The translations under genes were made by a program, and so were the position numbers. Of a stretch of DNA of 64,000 bases, positions 46,886 to 56,858 are shown piece after piece. The notes beneath the pieces were generated by a model. The model had not been told where the DNA came from. It searched no databases and saw nothing but the letters and a program-made list of their open reading frames with translations. Position 1 is the stretch's first letter. Each line of letters begins with the position of its first letter. The stretch is from Shinella sp. XGS7 (GTDB taxonomy: Bacteria > Pseudomonadota > Gammaproteobacteria > Burkholderiales > Burkholderiaceae_C): positions 1,639,501 through 1,703,500 of the forward strand of contig NZ_CP084758.1 of assembly GCF_020535565.1 (NCBI RefSeq), in the 5' to 3' direction.

Positions 46886-46915
46886 TTGACACAAGGGTGC
46901 AACTGCCCGCACAAT
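46886..46915 (+). promoter_or_regulatory. Promoter of the spc operon
   Basis: A perfect -35 TTGACA (46886-46891), 18-base spacer and CACAAT (46910-46915). The leader to rplN is about 175 bases and holds stems but no ORF supported by codon use. Confidence 0.7.
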
Positions 46916-47099
46916 ACAAAGCTTCGCCGAACGTCGGGCGCATCTAGTGGTGCGTTTACGGCCTCGGGTTCGCCCTCAACCGCCGGGCGCAAGGTGTCTG
47001 CAATGGATGCCGAGCGAACGGTCCACGGGCCCAAGACTGACCGCTGAGGTCTGCTGCGATGGTCGCAGCAGGGTGATGCGGGAAAAGTTGGGGACAGAC

Positions 47100-47468
47100 A
47101 TGATTCAAATGCAATCGCGGCTTGATGTCGCGGACAACACTGGCGCCAAGTCCGTCATGTGCATCAAGGTGCTGGGTGGTTCCAAGCGCCGTTATGCCCA
47201 TATTGGCGACATCATCAAGGTCAGCATCAAGGAAGCTGCGCCGCGTGGCCGCGTCAAGAAGGGCGAGGTCTACAGCGCTGTGGTCGTACGTACCGCCAAG
47301 GGCGTGCGCCGCCAGGACGGCTCTCTGGTGAAGTTCGACGGCAACGCCGCCGTGCTGCTGAACGCCAAACTGGAGCCTATCGGCACCCGTATCTTCGGCC
47401 CCGTGACGCGCGAGCTGCGTACCGAGCGCTTCATGAAGATCGTGTCGCTGGCGCCCGAGGTGCTGTAA
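47100..47468 (+). CDS. rplN: Ribosomal protein L14
   Basis: A 122-residue intersubunit-bridge protein. '[33 protein letters not shown]' and '[14 protein letters not shown]' are diagnostic. ATG 47100 is set by homology; GGGGACAG lies upstream. First gene of the spc operon. Confidence 0.97.
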   Translation: MIQMQSRLDVADNTGAKSVMCIKVLGGSKRRYAHIGDIIKVSIKEAAPRGRVKKGEVYSAVVVRTAKGVRRQDGSLVKFDGNAAVLLNAKLEPIGTRIFGPVTRELRTERFMKIVSLAPEVL

Positions 47469-47497
47469 GCACTTCGCCGCAGATCAAAGGTACTGCC

Positions 47498-47815
47498 ATG
47501 AACAAGATTCGTAAGGGCGACGAGGTCATCGTGCTGACCGGCCGCGACAAGGGCAAGCGCGGCATCGTGTCGCAGCGTGTCGATGACTCCCACCTGGTGG
47601 TGGAAGGCATCAATGTCGTGAAGAAGCACGCCAAGCCCAACCCCATGAAGGGCACCACCGGTGGTGTGATCGACAAGACCATGCCTATCCATCAATCCAA
47701 CGTGGCGATTTTCAACGCCGCCTCCGGCAAGGCCGATCGCGTGGGCATCAAGCTGCTCGCCGATGGCAAGAAGGTGCGCGTCTACAAGTCGACCGGCGAA
47801 GAGATCAAGGCTTAA
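47498..47815 (+). CDS. rplX: Ribosomal protein L24
   Basis: A 105-residue KOW-domain assembly protein. '[26 protein letters not shown]' is the KOW motif, followed by '[29 protein letters not shown]'. AAAGGTAC precedes the start. Confidence 0.97.
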   Translation: MNKIRKGDEVIVLTGRDKGKRGIVSQRVDDSHLVVEGINVVKKHAKPNPMKGTTGGVIDKTMPIHQSNVAIFNAASGKADRVGIKLLADGKKVRVYKSTGEEIKA

Positions 47816-47825
47816 GAGGTCCGAC

Positions 47826-48365
47826 ATGGCTCGTTTGCAAGCGTTTTATCGCGAAAAAGTCGTTCCCGGCCTGACCGAGAAGTTCGGCTACAAGTCCGTG
47901 ATGGAAGTGCCGCGCATCACCAAGATCACCCTGAACATGGGTGTGAGTGAAGCCGTCGCTGACAAGAAGGTCATGGACCACGCCGTGGGCGACCTGACCA
48001 AGATCGCCGGCCAGAAGCCCGTGATCACCAAGTCCAAGAAGGCCATCGCCGGCTTCAAGATCCGTGACGGCGTGCCTATCGGCTGCATGGTGACCCTGCG
48101 TGGCGTCCAGATGTATGAATTCCTGGACCGCTTCGTGACCATCGCCCTGCCGCGCGTGCGTGACTTCCGTGGTATCTCCGGTCGCTCGTTCGACGGCCGT
48201 GGCAACTACAACATCGGCGTCAAAGAACAGATCATCTTCCCCGAAATCGAATACGACAAGGTGGATGCTCTGCGTGGTCTGAACATCAGCATCACGACGA
48301 CCGCCAAGACGGACGACGAAGCGAAGGCCCTGCTGGCCGCGTTCAAGTTCCCGTTCAAGAACTGA
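47826..48365 (+). CDS. rplE: Ribosomal protein L5
   Basis: A 179-residue 5S rRNA-binding protein. '[16 protein letters not shown]', '[20 protein letters not shown]', '[28 protein letters not shown]' and the tail '[10 protein letters not shown]' identify it. AAGAGG precedes the ATG, ten bases after rplX. Confidence 0.97.
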   Translation: MARLQAFYREKVVPGLTEKFGYKSVMEVPRITKITLNMGVSEAVADKKVMDHAVGDLTKIAGQKPVITKSKKAIAGFKIRDGVPIGCMVTLRGVQMYEFLDRFVTIALPRVRDFRGISGRSFDGRGNYNIGVKEQIIFPEIEYDKVDALRGLNISITTTAKTDDEAKALLAAFKFPFKN

Positions 48366-48373
48366 GGTGACCC

Positions 48374-48679
48374 GTGGCAAAACTCTCGATCAAGCAACGT
48401 GAGCTGAAGCGCGAACAACTGGTCGCCAAGTTCTCCAAGAAGTACGCCGAGCTCAAGGCCATCATTGATGATGCCAAGAAGTCGGACGAAGAGCGCTATG
48501 CAGCCCGTCTCGAGCTGCAAAAGCTGCCCCGCAATGCCAATCCCACTCGCCTGCGTAACCGCTGCGAGCTGACCGGTCGTCCCCGCGGTACCTTCCGCAA
48601 GTTCGGCCTGGCCCGTAACAAGATTCGTGAACTGGCTTTCAAGGGCGACATCCCCGGTGTCGTCAAGGCTAGCTGGTAA
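48374..48679 (+). CDS. rpsN: Ribosomal protein S14 (zinc-independent form)
   Basis: A 101-residue protein. The C-terminal '[41 protein letters not shown]' is family-diagnostic; the paired CxxC zinc ligands of the short form are absent. Start is GTG at 48374 with GAGGTGA upstream; the next in-frame ATG would remove the conserved N-terminus. Confidence 0.96.
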   Translation: MAKLSIKQRELKREQLVAKFSKKYAELKAIIDDAKKSDEERYAARLELQKLPRNANPTRLRNRCELTGRPRGTFRKFGLARNKIRELAFKGDIPGVVKASW

Positions 48680-48704
48680 TCGGCCCGATTAGGAGAAATC
48701 GCAA

Positions 48705-49100
48705 ATGAGCATGAGTGATCCTATCGCCGATATGCTGACTCGCATTCGCAACGCCCAGAGCGTTGAGAAAGCCAGCGTCGTCATGCCTTCCAGCAAGCTG
48801 AAGGTTGCGATCGCCAAGGTCCTCAAGGACGAGGGCTATATCGACGGTTTCGCGGTGCGCGGTGACGCCGCTCGCCCCGAGCTGGAGATCGCGCTGAAGT
48901 ATTACGCCGGCCGTCCGGTGATCGAGCGCATCGAGCGCGTGAGCCGTCCCGGCCTGCGCATCTACAAGGGCCGCCACGACATTCCTCAGGTCATGAATGG
49001 CCTGGGCGTGGCGATCGTCACCACCCCCAAGGGTGTGATGACTGACCGCAAGGCACGTCAAGCCGGTATCGGCGGCGAAGTGCTCTGCTACGTCGCCTAA
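48705..49100 (+). CDS. rpsH: Ribosomal protein S8
   Basis: A 131-residue central-domain protein and, in E. coli, translational repressor of the spc operon. '[16 protein letters not shown]' and the C-terminal '[31 protein letters not shown]' are typical. TAGGAGA precedes the ATG. Confidence 0.97.
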   Translation: MSMSDPIADMLTRIRNAQSVEKASVVMPSSKLKVAIAKVLKDEGYIDGFAVRGDAARPELEIALKYYAGRPVIERIERVSRPGLRIYKGRHDIPQVMNGLGVAIVTTPKGVMTDRKARQAGIGGEVLCYVA

Positions 49101-49119
49101 GCGCAAGGAGAGACAGACA

Positions 49120-49653
49120 ATGTCCCGCGTTGGAAAAATGCCGGTCGTCGTCCCGCAAGGCGTGGACGTGACCATCAGCGCTGAGCAGATCAGCGTCAAG
49201 GGCTCGCTGGGCACGCTGGTGCGCCCGGCCAATGCCCTCGTGAGCGTGAAGAACGAAGGCGGCAAGCTGAACTTCGTGCCCGCCAACGAATCGGCTGAGG
49301 CCGATGCGATGAGCGGCACGATGCGCGCCCTGGTGGCCAATATGGTCAACGGCGTCAGCAAGGGCTTCGAGAAGAAGCTGAACCTGGTTGGCGTGGGCTT
49401 CCGCGCTCAAGCCCAGGGTCAGAAGCTGAACCTGCAGATCGGTTTCTCTCACCCCGTGGTGAAGGATATGCCGGCTGGTATCAAGGTTGAGTGCCCGAGC
49501 CAGACCGAAATCCTGATCAAGGGTGCGGACCGCCAAGTGGTGGGTCAGATCGCCGCCGAAGTGCGTGCCTTCCGTCCGCCGGAGCCCTATAAGGGCAAGG
49601 GCATCCGCTATTCCGACGAGAAGGTCTCCCTCAAAGAGACCAAGAAGAAGTAA
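49120..49653 (+). CDS. rplF: Ribosomal protein L6
   Basis: A 177-residue protein near the sarcin-ricin loop. '[17 protein letters not shown]', '[25 protein letters not shown]' and the C-terminal '[17 protein letters not shown]' are diagnostic. AAGGAGAG precedes the ATG. Confidence 0.97.
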   Translation: MSRVGKMPVVVPQGVDVTISAEQISVKGSLGTLVRPANALVSVKNEGGKLNFVPANESAEADAMSGTMRALVANMVNGVSKGFEKKLNLVGVGFRAQAQGQKLNLQIGFSHPVVKDMPAGIKVECPSQTEILIKGADRQVVGQIAAEVRAFRPPEPYKGKGIRYSDEKVSLKETKKK

Positions 49654-49664
49654 GGAGCAGCGCC

Positions 49665-50030
49665 ATGATGACCAAGAAAGAACAGCGCCTGCGCCGCTCG
49701 CGTCAGACCCGTGCCCGCATTGCCCTGCAGCGCGTCGCCCGCCTGACCGTGTTCCGCTCGAACCTGCACATCTACGCCAACGTCATTTCCGAAGACGGTG
49801 GCCGCGTGCTGGCCAGCGCTTCGACCGCCGAGAAGGAAGTCCGTGCTCAGCTGGGCACCTCCGGCAAGGGTGGCAATGTGGCCGCCGCCACGCTGATCGG
49901 CAAGCGCATCGCCGAGAAGGCCAAGGCTGCTGGCATCGAGAAGGTTGCCTTCGACCGTGCAGGCTTTGCCTACCACGGCCGTATCAAGGCCCTGGCCGAA
50001 GCCGCCCGCGAAGCCGGCCTGCAGTTCTGA
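49665..50030 (+). CDS. rplR: Ribosomal protein L18
   Basis: A 121-residue 5S rRNA-binding protein. '[16 protein letters not shown]', '[16 protein letters not shown]' and '[25 protein letters not shown]' identify it. Tandem ATGs occur at 49665 and 49668; both suit AGGAG at 49652-49656. Confidence 0.96.
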   Translation: MMTKKEQRLRRSRQTRARIALQRVARLTVFRSNLHIYANVISEDGGRVLASASTAEKEVRAQLGTSGKGGNVAAATLIGKRIAEKAKAAGIEKVAFDRAGFAYHGRIKALAEAAREAGLQF

Positions 50031-50048
50031 CGCACAAAGGATTAGGAA

Positions 50049-50567
50049 ATGGCAAAGTTTCAACCCCGCGCGCAGACTGAAGGCAACGATGACGGCCTGC
50101 GCGAGAAGATGATTGCGGTCAACCGCGTCACGAAGGTGGTGAAGGGCGGCCGTACGCTGTCCTTCGCAGCCCTGACCGTGGTTGGCGATGGCGATGGCCG
50201 TATCGGCATGGGCAAGGGCAAGGCGAAGGAAGTTCCTGTCGCCGTGCAGAAGGCCATGGAATCGGCTCGCCGCAATATGTTCAAGGTGAACCTGAAGAAC
50301 GGTAGCGTGCACCACAACGTGGTGGGCGAGCACGGTGCTTCGCGCGTCATGCTGGCTCCGGCTCCGACCGGTACCGGCGTGATCGCCGGCGGCCCGATGC
50401 GTGCCGTCTTCGAGGTGATGGGTGTGACCGACATCGTGTCCAAGAGCCACGGTTCGACCAACCCGTACAACATGGTCCGCGCTACGCTGGACGCGCTCAA
50501 GCGCTCCACCACCGCTGCGGAAGTCGCTGCCAAGCGCGGCAAGACTGTTGAAGACATCTTCAACTGA
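50049..50567 (+). CDS. rpsE: Ribosomal protein S5
   Basis: A 172-residue accuracy-related protein. '[32 protein letters not shown]' holds the loop where spectinomycin-resistance changes occur; it is unremarkable here. '[21 protein letters not shown]' follows. AAAGGATTAGG precedes the start. Confidence 0.97.
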   Translation: MAKFQPRAQTEGNDDGLREKMIAVNRVTKVVKGGRTLSFAALTVVGDGDGRIGMGKGKAKEVPVAVQKAMESARRNMFKVNLKNGSVHHNVVGEHGASRVMLAPAPTGTGVIAGGPMRAVFEVMGVTDIVSKSHGSTNPYNMVRATLDALKRSTTAAEVAAKRGKTVEDIFN

Positions 50568-50587
50568 TCAGCCGACTGGAGAGACAG

Positions 50588-50770
50588 ATGTCTGACAAGA
50601 AAACCCTGACGGTCAAGCTGGTCCGCAGCCCCATCGGCTGCCGTGCCTCCCACCGTGCCACCGTGGTTGGTCTGGGCCTGCGCAAGCTGAACAGCACCAA
50701 GACGCTGGAAGACACGCCGGCTGTGCGCGGCATGATCAACAAGATCGCTTACCTCGTGCAGGTGCTGTAA
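50588..50770 (+). CDS. rpmD: Ribosomal protein L30
   Basis: A 60-residue protein. '[54 protein letters not shown]' matches the family over its whole length (shown as one family segment pattern: [20 protein letters not shown]). GGAGAG precedes the ATG. Confidence 0.95.
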   Translation: MSDKKTLTVKLVRSPIGCRASHRATVVGLGLRKLNSTKTLEDTPAVRGMINKIAYLVQVL

Positions 50771-50795
50771 GCACCGGCCGAACAGAGGACAAGAG

Positions 50796-51227
50796 ATGCA
50801 ACTCAATACCATCAAGCCTGCGACCGGCGCCAAGCACGCCAAGCGTCGCGTGGGCCGTGGCATCGGCTCCGGCCTGGGCAAGACCGCTGGTCGTGGCCAC
50901 AAGGGCCAGAAGTCGCGTGCTGGCGGCTTCCACAAGGTCGGCTTTGAAGGCGGTCAGATGCCGCTGCAGCGCCGTCTGCCCAAGCGCGGTTTCAAGTCGC
51001 AGAACAAGCCCTTCGTGGCTGAGATCAACCTGTCCGACCTGCAGAAGCTGGCCGGCGAAGAGATCGATCTGCTGACCCTGAAGGCCGTCGGCCTGGTGTC
51101 CGAGCTGGTTAAGACCGTCAAGGTCATCCAGTCGGGCGAAATCAGCCGCAAGGTCACGCTCAAGGGCGTGGGCGCGACGGCTGGTGCCAAGGCTGCCATC
51201 GAAGCCGCTGGCGGTTCGGTCGCTTAA
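50796..51227 (+). CDS. rplO: Ribosomal protein L15
   Basis: A 143-residue late-assembly protein. '[31 protein letters not shown]' and '[17 protein letters not shown]' are diagnostic. AGAGGAC precedes ATG 50796. Confidence 0.97.
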   Translation: MQLNTIKPATGAKHAKRRVGRGIGSGLGKTAGRGHKGQKSRAGGFHKVGFEGGQMPLQRRLPKRGFKSQNKPFVAEINLSDLQKLAGEEIDLLTLKAVGLVSELVKTVKVIQSGEISRKVTLKGVGATAGAKAAIEAAGGSVA

Positions 51228-51247
51228 AGCTTTAGGAACGGGGCACA

Positions 51248-52558
51248 GTGGCTACCAACACAAACCAACTGGCCAAGAGCGGCAAGTTCGGTGACCTGCG
51301 TCGCCGGCTTGTTTTCCTGCTGCTGGCGCTGGTCGTGTACCGGATCGGGGCGCATATCCCCGTGCCGGGCATCGATCCGGCCCAGCTGCAGCAGTTCTTC
51401 AAAGGCCAGGAAGGTGGCATCCTGAGCCTGTTCAATATGTTCTCGGGCGGTGCGCTGTCGCGCTTTACCGTCTTCGCGCTGGGCATCACGCCCTATATCT
51501 CGGCCTCGATCGTCATGCAGCTCATGGGCTACGTGGTGCCGAGCCTGGAGGCGCTGAAGAAGGAAGGCGAAGCAGGGCGTCGCAAGATCACGCAGTACAC
51601 GCGCTACGGCACGCTGGCACTGGCGGTTTTCCAATCGCTGAGCATTGCGCTCGCGCTGGAGAGCTCGCCGGGGCTGGTGATCAGCCCGGGCTTCGGTTTC
51701 CGCCTGACCGCGGTGACCAGCCTGGTGGCCGGCACCATGTTCCTGATGTGGCTGGGTGAGCAGATCACGGAACGTGGTCTGGGCAACGGGATCTCCATCC
51801 TGATCTTTGCGGGTATCGCCGCGGGTCTGCCCAGCGCCATCGGTGGCCTGCTGGAGCTGGTGCGAACCGGCGCGATGAGCATCATTTCCTCGATCCTCAT
51901 CGTGGCCATCGTCGGCGCCGTGACCTATCTGGTGGTGTATGTCGAGCGCGGTCAGCGCAAGATCTTGGTGAACTACGCCAAGCGCCAGGTGGGCAACAAG
52001 GTGTACGGCGGCCAGAGCTCGCACCTGCCGCTCAAGCTCAACATGTCCGGCGTGATCCCCCCGATCTTCGCGTCGTCCATCATCCTGCTGCCGACCACGA
52101 TCGTGAGTTGGTTCGCCACGGGTGACGGCCTGCGCTGGTTGAAGGACATCGCAGACATGCTGCGCCCGGGTCAGCCCATTTATGTGCTGCTCTACGCTGC
52201 TGCCATCGTGTTCTTCTGCTTCTTCTACACGGCCCTGGTGTTCAACAGCCGTGAGACCGCAGACAACCTGAAGAAGAGCGGCGCCTTCATCCCCGGGATT
52301 CGTCCTGGTGAGCAGACCGCCAAGCATATTGACAAGATCCTGGCCCGCCTGACCTTGGTTGGTGCGGTCTACATCACGGCAGTGTGTCTGCTGCCGGAGT
52401 TCCTGGTCCTGAAGTACAACGTTCCGTTCTATTTCGGTGGCACGTCCCTGTTGATCATCGTGGTCGTCACGATGGACTTCTGGACCCAGGTTCAGTCCTA
52501 TGTGATGAGTCAGCAGTACGAGTCGCTGCTGAAGAAGGCTAATTTCAAGGCCAGCTGA
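51248..52558 (+). CDS. secY: Preprotein translocase subunit SecY
   Basis: A 436-residue ten-helix channel of the Sec translocon. '[14 protein letters not shown]' at helix 1, '[18 protein letters not shown]' at helix 2, '[16 protein letters not shown]' (helix 7) and the cytoplasmic loop '[28 protein letters not shown]' are visible. Start is GTG at 51248 with AGGAACGGGG upstream. Near the end of the spc operon, as usual. Confidence 0.97.
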   Translation: MATNTNQLAKSGKFGDLRRRLVFLLLALVVYRIGAHIPVPGIDPAQLQQFFKGQEGGILSLFNMFSGGALSRFTVFALGITPYISASIVMQLMGYVVPSLEALKKEGEAGRRKITQYTRYGTLALAVFQSLSIALALESSPGLVISPGFGFRLTAVTSLVAGTMFLMWLGEQITERGLGNGISILIFAGIAAGLPSAIGGLLELVRTGAMSIISSILIVAIVGAVTYLVVYVERGQRKILVNYAKRQVGNKVYGGQSSHLPLKLNMSGVIPPIFASSIILLPTTIVSWFATGDGLRWLKDIADMLRPGQPIYVLLYAAAIVFFCFFYTALVFNSRETADNLKKSGAFIPGIRPGEQTAKHIDKILARLTLVGAVYITAVCLLPEFLVLKYNVPFYFGGTSLLIIVVVTMDFWTQVQSYVMSQQYESLLKKANFKAS

Positions 52559-52615
52559 TCAGCCAGTTCGATTGGATTAACAACACTCCTCCGTAGCGGG
52601 AAACGTAGGCAGGGC

Positions 52616-52834
52616 ATGGCGAAAGACGACGTCATTCAAATGCAGGGCGAGATTCTTGAAAACCTCCCCAACGCTACGTTTCGTGTGAAATTGGAGAACG
52701 GGCACATCGTTCTCGGTCATATCTCCGGCAAGATGCGTATGCACTACATCCGCATCCTGCCTGGCGACAAAGTGACTGTTGAACTGACGCCCTACGATTT
52801 GAGTCGTGCTCGCATCGTGTTCCGGGCGAAGTGA
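52616..52834 (+). CDS. infA: Translation initiation factor IF-1
   Basis: A 72-residue OB-fold factor that blocks the A site during initiation. '[40 protein letters not shown]' is typical. The sequence is closer to the IF-1 form found in the spc operon of beta-proteobacteria. A purine-rich GTAGGCAGGGC precedes the ATG. Confidence 0.96.
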   Translation: MAKDDVIQMQGEILENLPNATFRVKLENGHIVLGHISGKMRMHYIRILPGDKVTVELTPYDLSRARIVFRAK

Positions 52835-52892
52835 GCTTTTGAGTACCCCCGGGGACGCGCGCAGCGCTAAAGAGTAGGTCAAGGAGCAGACC

Positions 52893-53006
52893 ATGAAAGT
52901 TTCGGCATCCGTCAAGCAAATGTGCCGCAATTGCAAGATCATCCGTCGCAAGGGCGTGGTGCGTGTGATCTGTACCGATCCGCGCCACAAGCAGCGTCAA
53001 GGCTGA
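52893..53006 (+). CDS. rpmJ: Ribosomal protein L36
   Basis: A 37-residue protein: [20 protein letters not shown] at its start, ending [11 protein letters not shown]. It carries the zinc ligands Cys11, Cys14, Cys27 and His32, so it is the zinc-binding form. AAGGAG lies seven bases upstream. Standard place between infA and rpsM. Confidence 0.96.
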   Translation: MKVSASVKQMCRNCKIIRRKGVVRVICTDPRHKQRQG

Positions 53007-53039
53007 TTGCAGCACGACTAATAGCGAGAGAGAACGCAC

Positions 53040-53405
53040 ATGGCACGTATTGCTGGTATCAACATTCCGCCGCAAAAGCACACCGAGATCGGTCTGACCT
53101 CGATCTACGGCATTGGCCGTACGACCGCGCAGAAGATCTGCACCGCTTGCGGTATTCCGTTCGACAAGAAGGTCAAGGACCTCAACGACGCTGATCTGGA
53201 AAAGATCCGCGAAGAAGTGGGCCGTCTGACCATCGAAGGCGACCTGCGTCGCGAGACCTCGATGAACATCAAGCGTCTCATGGACCTCGGTTGCTACCGT
53301 GGCCTGCGTCACCGTCGTGGCCTTCCGGTCCGCGGTCAGCGCACGCACACCAACGCCCGCACCCGCAAGGGCCCGCGCAAGTCGGCGGCTACCGGCAAGA
53401 AGTGA
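53040..53405 (+). CDS. rpsM: Ribosomal protein S13
   Basis: A 121-residue head protein contacting P-site tRNA. '[34 protein letters not shown]' and the basic C-terminal '[21 protein letters not shown]' are diagnostic. GAGAGAGAAC precedes ATG 53040. Confidence 0.97.
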   Translation: MARIAGINIPPQKHTEIGLTSIYGIGRTTAQKICTACGIPFDKKVKDLNDADLEKIREEVGRLTIEGDLRRETSMNIKRLMDLGCYRGLRHRRGLPVRGQRTHTNARTRKGPRKSAATGKK

Positions 53406-53437
53406 TCTCGCGGCAACCGTACTGAAAGAAGGTCAAT

Positions 53438-53842
53438 ATGGCAAAAGCACCCAATAACTCGGCTGCCCAGCGCGTTCGCAAGAAGGTCCGCAAGAACGTG
53501 GCCGACGGCGTGGCCCACGTGCACGCCTCGTTCAACAACACCATCATCACCATCACCGACCGTCAAGGCGGTGCTCTGAGCTGGGCCTCCTCCGGTGGCC
53601 AGGGCTTCAAGGGCTCGCGCAAGTCGACCCCCTTCGCGGCCCAGGTGGCTGCCGAAGTGGCCGGCCGCGCTGCTCAGGAGCAGGGCATCAAGAACCTGGA
53701 CGTCAAGATCAAGGGTCCCGGTCCCGGCCGTGAGTCCTCGGTGCGTGCACTGGCTGCCCTGGGCATCCGCATCAACTCGATCTCCGATGTGACCCCGGTC
53801 CCGCACAACGGCTGCCGCCCCCAGAAGCGCCGCCGCATCTAA
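53438..53842 (+). CDS. rpsK: Ribosomal protein S11
   Basis: A 134-residue platform protein. '[49 protein letters not shown]' region and the tail '[18 protein letters not shown]' identify it. GAAAGAAGG precedes the ATG. A promoter and a terminator-like hairpin follow. Confidence 0.97.
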   Translation: MAKAPNNSAAQRVRKKVRKNVADGVAHVHASFNNTIITITDRQGGALSWASSGGQGFKGSRKSTPFAAQVAAEVAGRAAQEQGIKNLDVKIKGPGPGRESSVRALAALGIRINSISDVTPVPHNGCRPQKRRRI

Positions 53843-53844
53843 GC

Positions 53845-53928
53845 TTCGAGTCAAATCGAAGTTTGTGCGATAATCGTTAGTTCGATTACCCAGCCGGCTG
53901 GTGCCTCAAGCGCCAGCCGGCCGTTTTG
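53845..53928 (+). promoter_or_regulatory. Promoter plus attenuator-like hairpin upstream of rpsD
   Basis: TTCGAG (53845-53850), 18-base spacer and GATAAT (53869-53874, extended by TGC) form a promoter. About 18 bases downstream GCCGGCTGG (53893-53901) pairs with CCAGCCGGC (53913-53921) and is followed by CGTTTTG, a strong intrinsic-terminator shape. Transcripts starting here would meet it before rpsD; the remaining leader to 54126 has no ORF with host codon use. Confidence 0.6.
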
Positions 53929-54126
53929 CTGAGATGCTTGCGCATCGCCCTCCGGGTGGCGCGTCAGTGCTCAACGGCGGCAGGCCTTGGCTTCCCGCCG
54001 GTTTCTCCAGAGGCCTCGCGGCCTCTATAAGCCCACCGTCCGAGCCCATGACAACACCGGCCGGACTCGCGCTTTGGACGCTCAGCAATGAGCGCTGAGG
54101 CGTCAGATTGAACAAGGACACTCAAA

Positions 54127-54750
54127 GTGGCACGTTACCTCGGCCCGAAGGCCAAACTTTCCCGCCGCGAAGGCACCGACCTGTTCCTGAAGAGCGCCCG
54201 CCGTGCCATCAGCGACAAGGCCAAGTTCGACAGCAAGCCTGGCCAGCATGGCCGTACCTCGGGCCAGCGCACCAGCGACTTCGGCCTGCAACTGCGTGAA
54301 AAGCAGAAGGTCAAGCGCATGTACGGCGTGCTGGAGCGTCAGTTCCGCCGCTACTTCGCCGAAGCCGAGCGCCGCAAGGGTTCGACCGGCGTGAACCTGC
54401 TGCAACTGCTGGAATCGCGTCTGGACAACGTGGTGTACCGCATGGGCTTCGGCTCGACCCGCGCTGAAGCGCGTCAGCTGGTCTCCCACAAGGGCATCAC
54501 CGTGAACGGCGAAGTCGTGAACATCGCCTCCTACCTGGTCAAGGCCGGTGACGTGGTTGCCGTGCGTGAAAAGGCCAAGAAGCAGCTGCGCGTGCTGGAC
54601 GCGTTCAAGCTGGCCGAATCCGTGGGCATGCCCGCCTGGGTTCAGGTCGACGGCAGCAAGCTGGAAGGCATCTTCAAGAAGACGCCGGACCGCGACGAGT
54701 TCGGCGCCGAAATCAACGAATCCCTGATCGTTGAGTTGTACTCGCGTTAA
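54127..54750 (+). CDS. rpsD: Ribosomal protein S4
   Basis: A 207-residue 30S assembly protein with an S4 RNA-binding domain ([31 protein letters not shown], about residues 98-128). In E. coli it represses the alpha operon through the leader. Start is GTG at 54127; the N-terminus [19 protein letters not shown] is standard. The N-terminal zinc cysteines of some S4 proteins are absent. Confidence 0.96.
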   Translation: MARYLGPKAKLSRREGTDLFLKSARRAISDKAKFDSKPGQHGRTSGQRTSDFGLQLREKQKVKRMYGVLERQFRRYFAEAERRKGSTGVNLLQLLESRLDNVVYRMGFGSTRAEARQLVSHKGITVNGEVVNIASYLVKAGDVVAVREKAKKQLRVLDAFKLAESVGMPAWVQVDGSKLEGIFKKTPDRDEFGAEINESLIVELYSR

Positions 54751-54895
54751 TCGTGAAGTTCCGGCCGGGCGGTCCCACAAAGGCCCGCTCGGCTTTGCCG
54801 TTTTCCTCGTCCGGGCGCGGGCTGTTTGTGCCGCGCCTGGTTGGTCCCTCAGCCTTATCGGTGTAACGAACCGAGGGTATTGAAAGAAAGACCTC

Positions 54896-55885
54896 ATGCA
54901 AACCAATCTGCTCAAACCCAAGTCCATCAATGTGGAGCCCCTGGGCGGTCATCGCGCCAAGGTCACTCTGGAGCCGTTCGAACGCGGCTACGGCCACACC
55001 CTGGGCAACGCCCTGCGCCGTGTGCTGCTGTCCTCGATGGTGGGTTATGCGCCGACGGAAGTGACGATTGCCGGCGTGCTGCACGAGTACTCGGCCATCG
55101 ATGGCGTGCAAGAGGACGTGGTTCACATCATGCTGAACCTCAAGGGCGTGGTCTTCCGTCTGCACAACCGCGAGGAAGTCACCCTGGTCCTGCGCAAGGA
55201 AGGTGAAGGCCCGGTCACGGCCGCCGACATCCAGACCCCGCACGACGTCGAGATCATCAATCCCGAGCACGTGATCGCCCACCTGTCGCAAGGCGGCAAG
55301 CTGGACATGCAGATCAAGGTCGAGAAGGGCCGAGGCTATGTGCCCGGCAATATGCGTCGCTACGGCGACGAGCCGACCAAGAGCATCGGCCGCATCGTGC
55401 TGGACGCCTCGTTCTCGCCGGTCAAGCGCGTCAGCTATGCCGTCGAAAATGCCCGCGTCGAGCAGCGTACCGACCTGGACAAGCTGGTCATGGAAATCGA
55501 AACCAACGGCGCCATCTCGCCCGAGGAAGCGATCCGTGCCTCCGCCAAGATTCTGGTCGAGCAACTGGCCGTCTTCGCCCAGCTGCAAGGCACCGATCTG
55601 GTGGACGCCTTCGACCAGCCGGCCCAGCGCTCCAGCAGCTTCGATCCGATCCTGCTGCGTCCGGTCGACGAGCTCGAACTGACGGTGCGTTCGGCCAACT
55701 GCCTGAAGGCCGAGAACATCTACTACATCGGCGACCTGATCCAGCGCACCGAGACCGAGCTGCTCAAGACCCCCAACCTGGGTCGCAAGTCGCTCAATGA
55801 AATCAAGGAAGTGCTGGCTTCGCGTGGTCTGACTCTGGGCGCCCGCCTGGAGAACTGGCCGCCGCAAGGTCTGGACAAGCGTTGA
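54896..55885 (+). CDS. rpoA: RNA polymerase alpha subunit
   Basis: A 329-residue subunit that dimerises to seed RNA polymerase assembly. The alpha-NTD has '[23 protein letters not shown]' (about residues 27-49). The alpha-CTD (about residues 245-315; '[25 protein letters not shown]', '[14 protein letters not shown]') binds UP elements and activators. Unlike rpoB and rpoC it is fully betaproteobacterial. A hairpin CCGGGCGG/CCGCTCGG (about 54764-54791) in the spacer after rpsD could lower readthrough. Confidence 0.97.
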   Translation: MQTNLLKPKSINVEPLGGHRAKVTLEPFERGYGHTLGNALRRVLLSSMVGYAPTEVTIAGVLHEYSAIDGVQEDVVHIMLNLKGVVFRLHNREEVTLVLRKEGEGPVTAADIQTPHDVEIINPEHVIAHLSQGGKLDMQIKVEKGRGYVPGNMRRYGDEPTKSIGRIVLDASFSPVKRVSYAVENARVEQRTDLDKLVMEIETNGAISPEEAIRASAKILVEQLAVFAQLQGTDLVDAFDQPAQRSSSFDPILLRPVDELELTVRSANCLKAENIYYIGDLIQRTETELLKTPNLGRKSLNEIKEVLASRGLTLGARLENWPPQGLDKR

Positions 55886-55989
55886 TTCTTTGAAGAGAGA
55901 AGGGTGGCGCGTTGACAAACGCCACCCGGTGCACCCGGCAGTACCTGATCCGGCTGCCGGCCATTACACAGTAGGAAAGGAAAAGCACC

Positions 55990-56382
55990 ATGCGTCATCG
56001 TAACGGTCCCCGTAAGCTCAACCGCACCAGCTCGCATCGCGCCGCGATGCTGCGCAATATGGCCGTGTCGCTGCTGCAGCACGAAGCCATCAAGACCACG
56101 GTCCCCAAGGCCAAGGAACTGCGCAAGGTTGTCGAGCCCCTGATCACCCTGGCCAAGGTCCCGACCCTGGCCAACCGTCGTCTGGCCTTTGACCGCCTGC
56201 GCGACCGCGACATCGTCACCAAGCTCTTCAACGAGCTGGGCCCTCGCTTCCAGACCCGTCCGGGCGGCTACACCCGCATCCTGAAGATGGGCTTCCGCGT
56301 GGGCGACAACGCACCAATGGCCTACGTCGAGCTGGTGGACCGCGCTGAAGAAGCCGCTCCGGCCGAAGCCGCCGCTGAGTAA
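55990..56382 (+). CDS. rplQ: Ribosomal protein L17
   Basis: A 130-residue protein at the tunnel exit. '[34 protein letters not shown]' and '[28 protein letters not shown]' are diagnostic; an Ala/Glu-rich tail follows. TAGGAAAGGAA precedes the ATG. Last gene of the alpha operon. Confidence 0.97.
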   Translation: MRHRNGPRKLNRTSSHRAAMLRNMAVSLLQHEAIKTTVPKAKELRKVVEPLITLAKVPTLANRRLAFDRLRDRDIVTKLFNELGPRFQTRPGGYTRILKMGFRVGDNAPMAYVELVDRAEEAAPAEAAAE

Positions 56383-56426
56383 GCACATTGCCCTGCTGAC
56401 GCCTGCGGCGTCGGCATGCAAACAAG

Positions 56427-56453
56427 AAGGCCAGCTTTGCTGGCCTTTTTCTT
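56427..56453 (+). terminator. Terminator of the alpha operon
   Basis: AAGGCCAGC (56427-56435) pairs with GCTGGCCTT (56439-56447) followed by TTTTTC. Confidence 0.95.
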
Positions 56454-56494
56454 TGTCCGCGTGCTTCAGACTCGGCAATGTCGTGAATCTATGC

Positions 56495-56500
56495 TATACT
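56495..56500 (+). promoter_or_regulatory. -10 box of the first initiator tRNA gene
   Basis: TATACT lies 12 bases before the mature tRNA start and follows TGC; a -35 is not convincing. Confidence 0.55.
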
Positions 56501-56512
56501 GCTAGCTTCAGT

Positions 56513-56589
<77 letters not shown>

Positions 56590-56637
56590 ACCAGAATTCA
56601 AAACGATGGCAGCCATTGCGCTGCCGTCGATGTGGAT

Positions 56638-56668
56638 AAAAAGCCGCCCGCACAGGCGGCTTTTGTTT
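56638..56668 (+). terminator. Terminator after initiator tRNA copy 1
   Basis: AAAAGCCGCC pairs with GGCGGCTTTT around a CGCACA loop and ends in TTTTGTTT. Confidence 0.9.
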
Positions 56669-56684
56669 CCCGGTACCCTTCAGT

Positions 56685-56763
<79 letters not shown>

Positions 56764-56764
56764 C

Positions 56765-56803
56765 GAAAAGCCTTCGCAGCAATGCGAAGGCTTTTTTGTT
56801 TTC
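56765..56803 (+). terminator. Terminator after initiator tRNA copy 2
   Basis: AAAAGCCTTCGC pairs with GCGAAGGCTTTT (loop AGCAAT region) and is followed by TTTGTTTT. Confidence 0.92.
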
Positions 56804-56858
56804 GGCTTGACCAGGACAGATCGGGACGGCGCCACGCGTGCACCGCGCAGGACTGCAC

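Noticed and set aside
46947-47099. N-terminal extension of L14 from 46947
   Set aside because: The upstream codons do not match the family and would make L14 50 residues too long; ATG 47100 gives the standard protein.
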